Assembly (NCBI GenBank): GCA_910587335.1
Contig: CAJUMG010000009.1
Coordinates: 31,316-46,594, forward strand
Direction of reading: 5' to 3'
Length of the DNA stretch: 15,279 nt
From: an uncultured Oscillospiraceae bacterium
Lineage (GTDB): Bacteria > Bacillota > Clostridia > Oscillospirales > Ruminococcaceae
Shown: in pieces, positions 15,138-15,279 of the stretch
How positions within the stretch are numbered: position 1 is the stretch's first letter
Layout of the letters: every line of letters starts with the position of its first letter
Notes under the pieces: model-generated
Seen by the model: only the letters and a program-made list of their open reading frames with translations
Databases searched by the model: none
Told to the model about the DNA's origin: nothing
Program-made: the position numbers and the translations under genes

Positions 15138-15279
15138 ATGATAAAACCGGTCATTATGGATCATCCTCTGATTCAGCACAAGCTGACCATCATGCGGGAC
15201 AAAAACACCGGAACCAAGGAGTTTCGTGAGCTGGTAGGAGAAATTGGGATGCTGATGTGCTACGAGGCGACCCGCGATC
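15138..15279 (+). CDS. upp: Uracil phosphoribosyltransferase (3' truncated by the window edge)
   Basis: Only the first 47 codons are present. They read 'MIKPVIMDHPLIQHKLTIMR' followed by DKNTGTKEFRELVGEIGML and MCYEATRD, which is the highly conserved N-terminus of Upp. The enzyme converts uracil and PRPP to UMP in pyrimidine salvage. ATG 15138 gives the canonical start and has GGAG at 15125-15128 nine bases upstream; an in-frame ATG at 15123 would add five residues but has a badly spaced ribosome binding site. It follows rpiB by 65 bases; rpiB and upp are neighbours in many Firmicutes. The PRPP-binding half lies beyond the window. Confidence 0.94.
   Translation, partial: MIKPVIMDHPLIQHKLTIMRDKNTGTKEFRELVGEIGMLMCYEATRD

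Overview
This window reads as chromosomal DNA from a Gram-positive, spore-lineage Clostridia (Firmicutes), probably a gut-type Oscillospirales/Eubacteriales member. The reasons are strong Shine-Dalgarno sites, many extended -10 (TGnTATAAT) promoters, a SpoVB-type flippase, a formate-tetrahydrofolate ligase, a DUF4349 lipoprotein, and base composition that looks close to 50% GC. This placement rests on gene families read by eye; no database search was run. No rRNA, tRNA, CRISPR array, insertion sequence or phage gene was seen.

Layout. (1) 1-2956: the 3' part of a large FtsX-type ABC permease with a coiled coil, then a DUF4349 lipoprotein, closed by a hairpin terminator at 3016-3053. (2) 3054-3399: a stretch without an intact gene. 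It holds the C-terminal stub of a lost GNAT acetyltransferase, a possible -10 box, and a 17-codon leader ORF that runs into the next gene. (3) 3400-5897: a signalling pair, made of a REC/HD-GYP/PAS-like/GGDEF regulator that carries both c-di-GMP-making and c-di-GMP-degrading domains, and a small stand-alone HPt phosphotransfer protein. A perfect 18-bp bidirectional terminator follows. (4) 6036-7605, minus strand: a TauE/SafE-family anion exporter and a RimJ/RimL-like GNAT acetyltransferase, each with a good sigma-A-type promoter. (5) 7782-10322, plus strand: a SpoVB/MurJ-like flippase and a PflX-like radical SAM protein, ended by a perfect 19-bp bidirectional terminator. (6) 10401-11531, minus strand: a RodA-type SEDS glycan polymerase. 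(7) 11796-15279, plus strand: fhs, tsaE, tsaB, rpiB and the start of upp, closely spaced as one probable operon, with a possible internal promoter in tsaB for rpiB-upp.

How the genes fit together. The last block is housekeeping: one-carbon metabolism (fhs), tRNA t6A modification (tsaE, tsaB), pentose phosphate interconversion (rpiB) and uracil salvage (upp). RodA and the flippase both act on lipid-linked envelope precursors. The most distinctive part is the c-di-GMP regulator with its HPt partner; no sensor kinase is present in the window. I did not find a clearly new multi-gene system. The best leads are the two-way c-di-GMP protein with HPt, the GNAT fossil in front of it, and the structured leader of fhs. 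Several starts were moved from the longest reading frame to an internal codon with a better ribosome binding site (6806, 7782, 11531, 11796, 14635).
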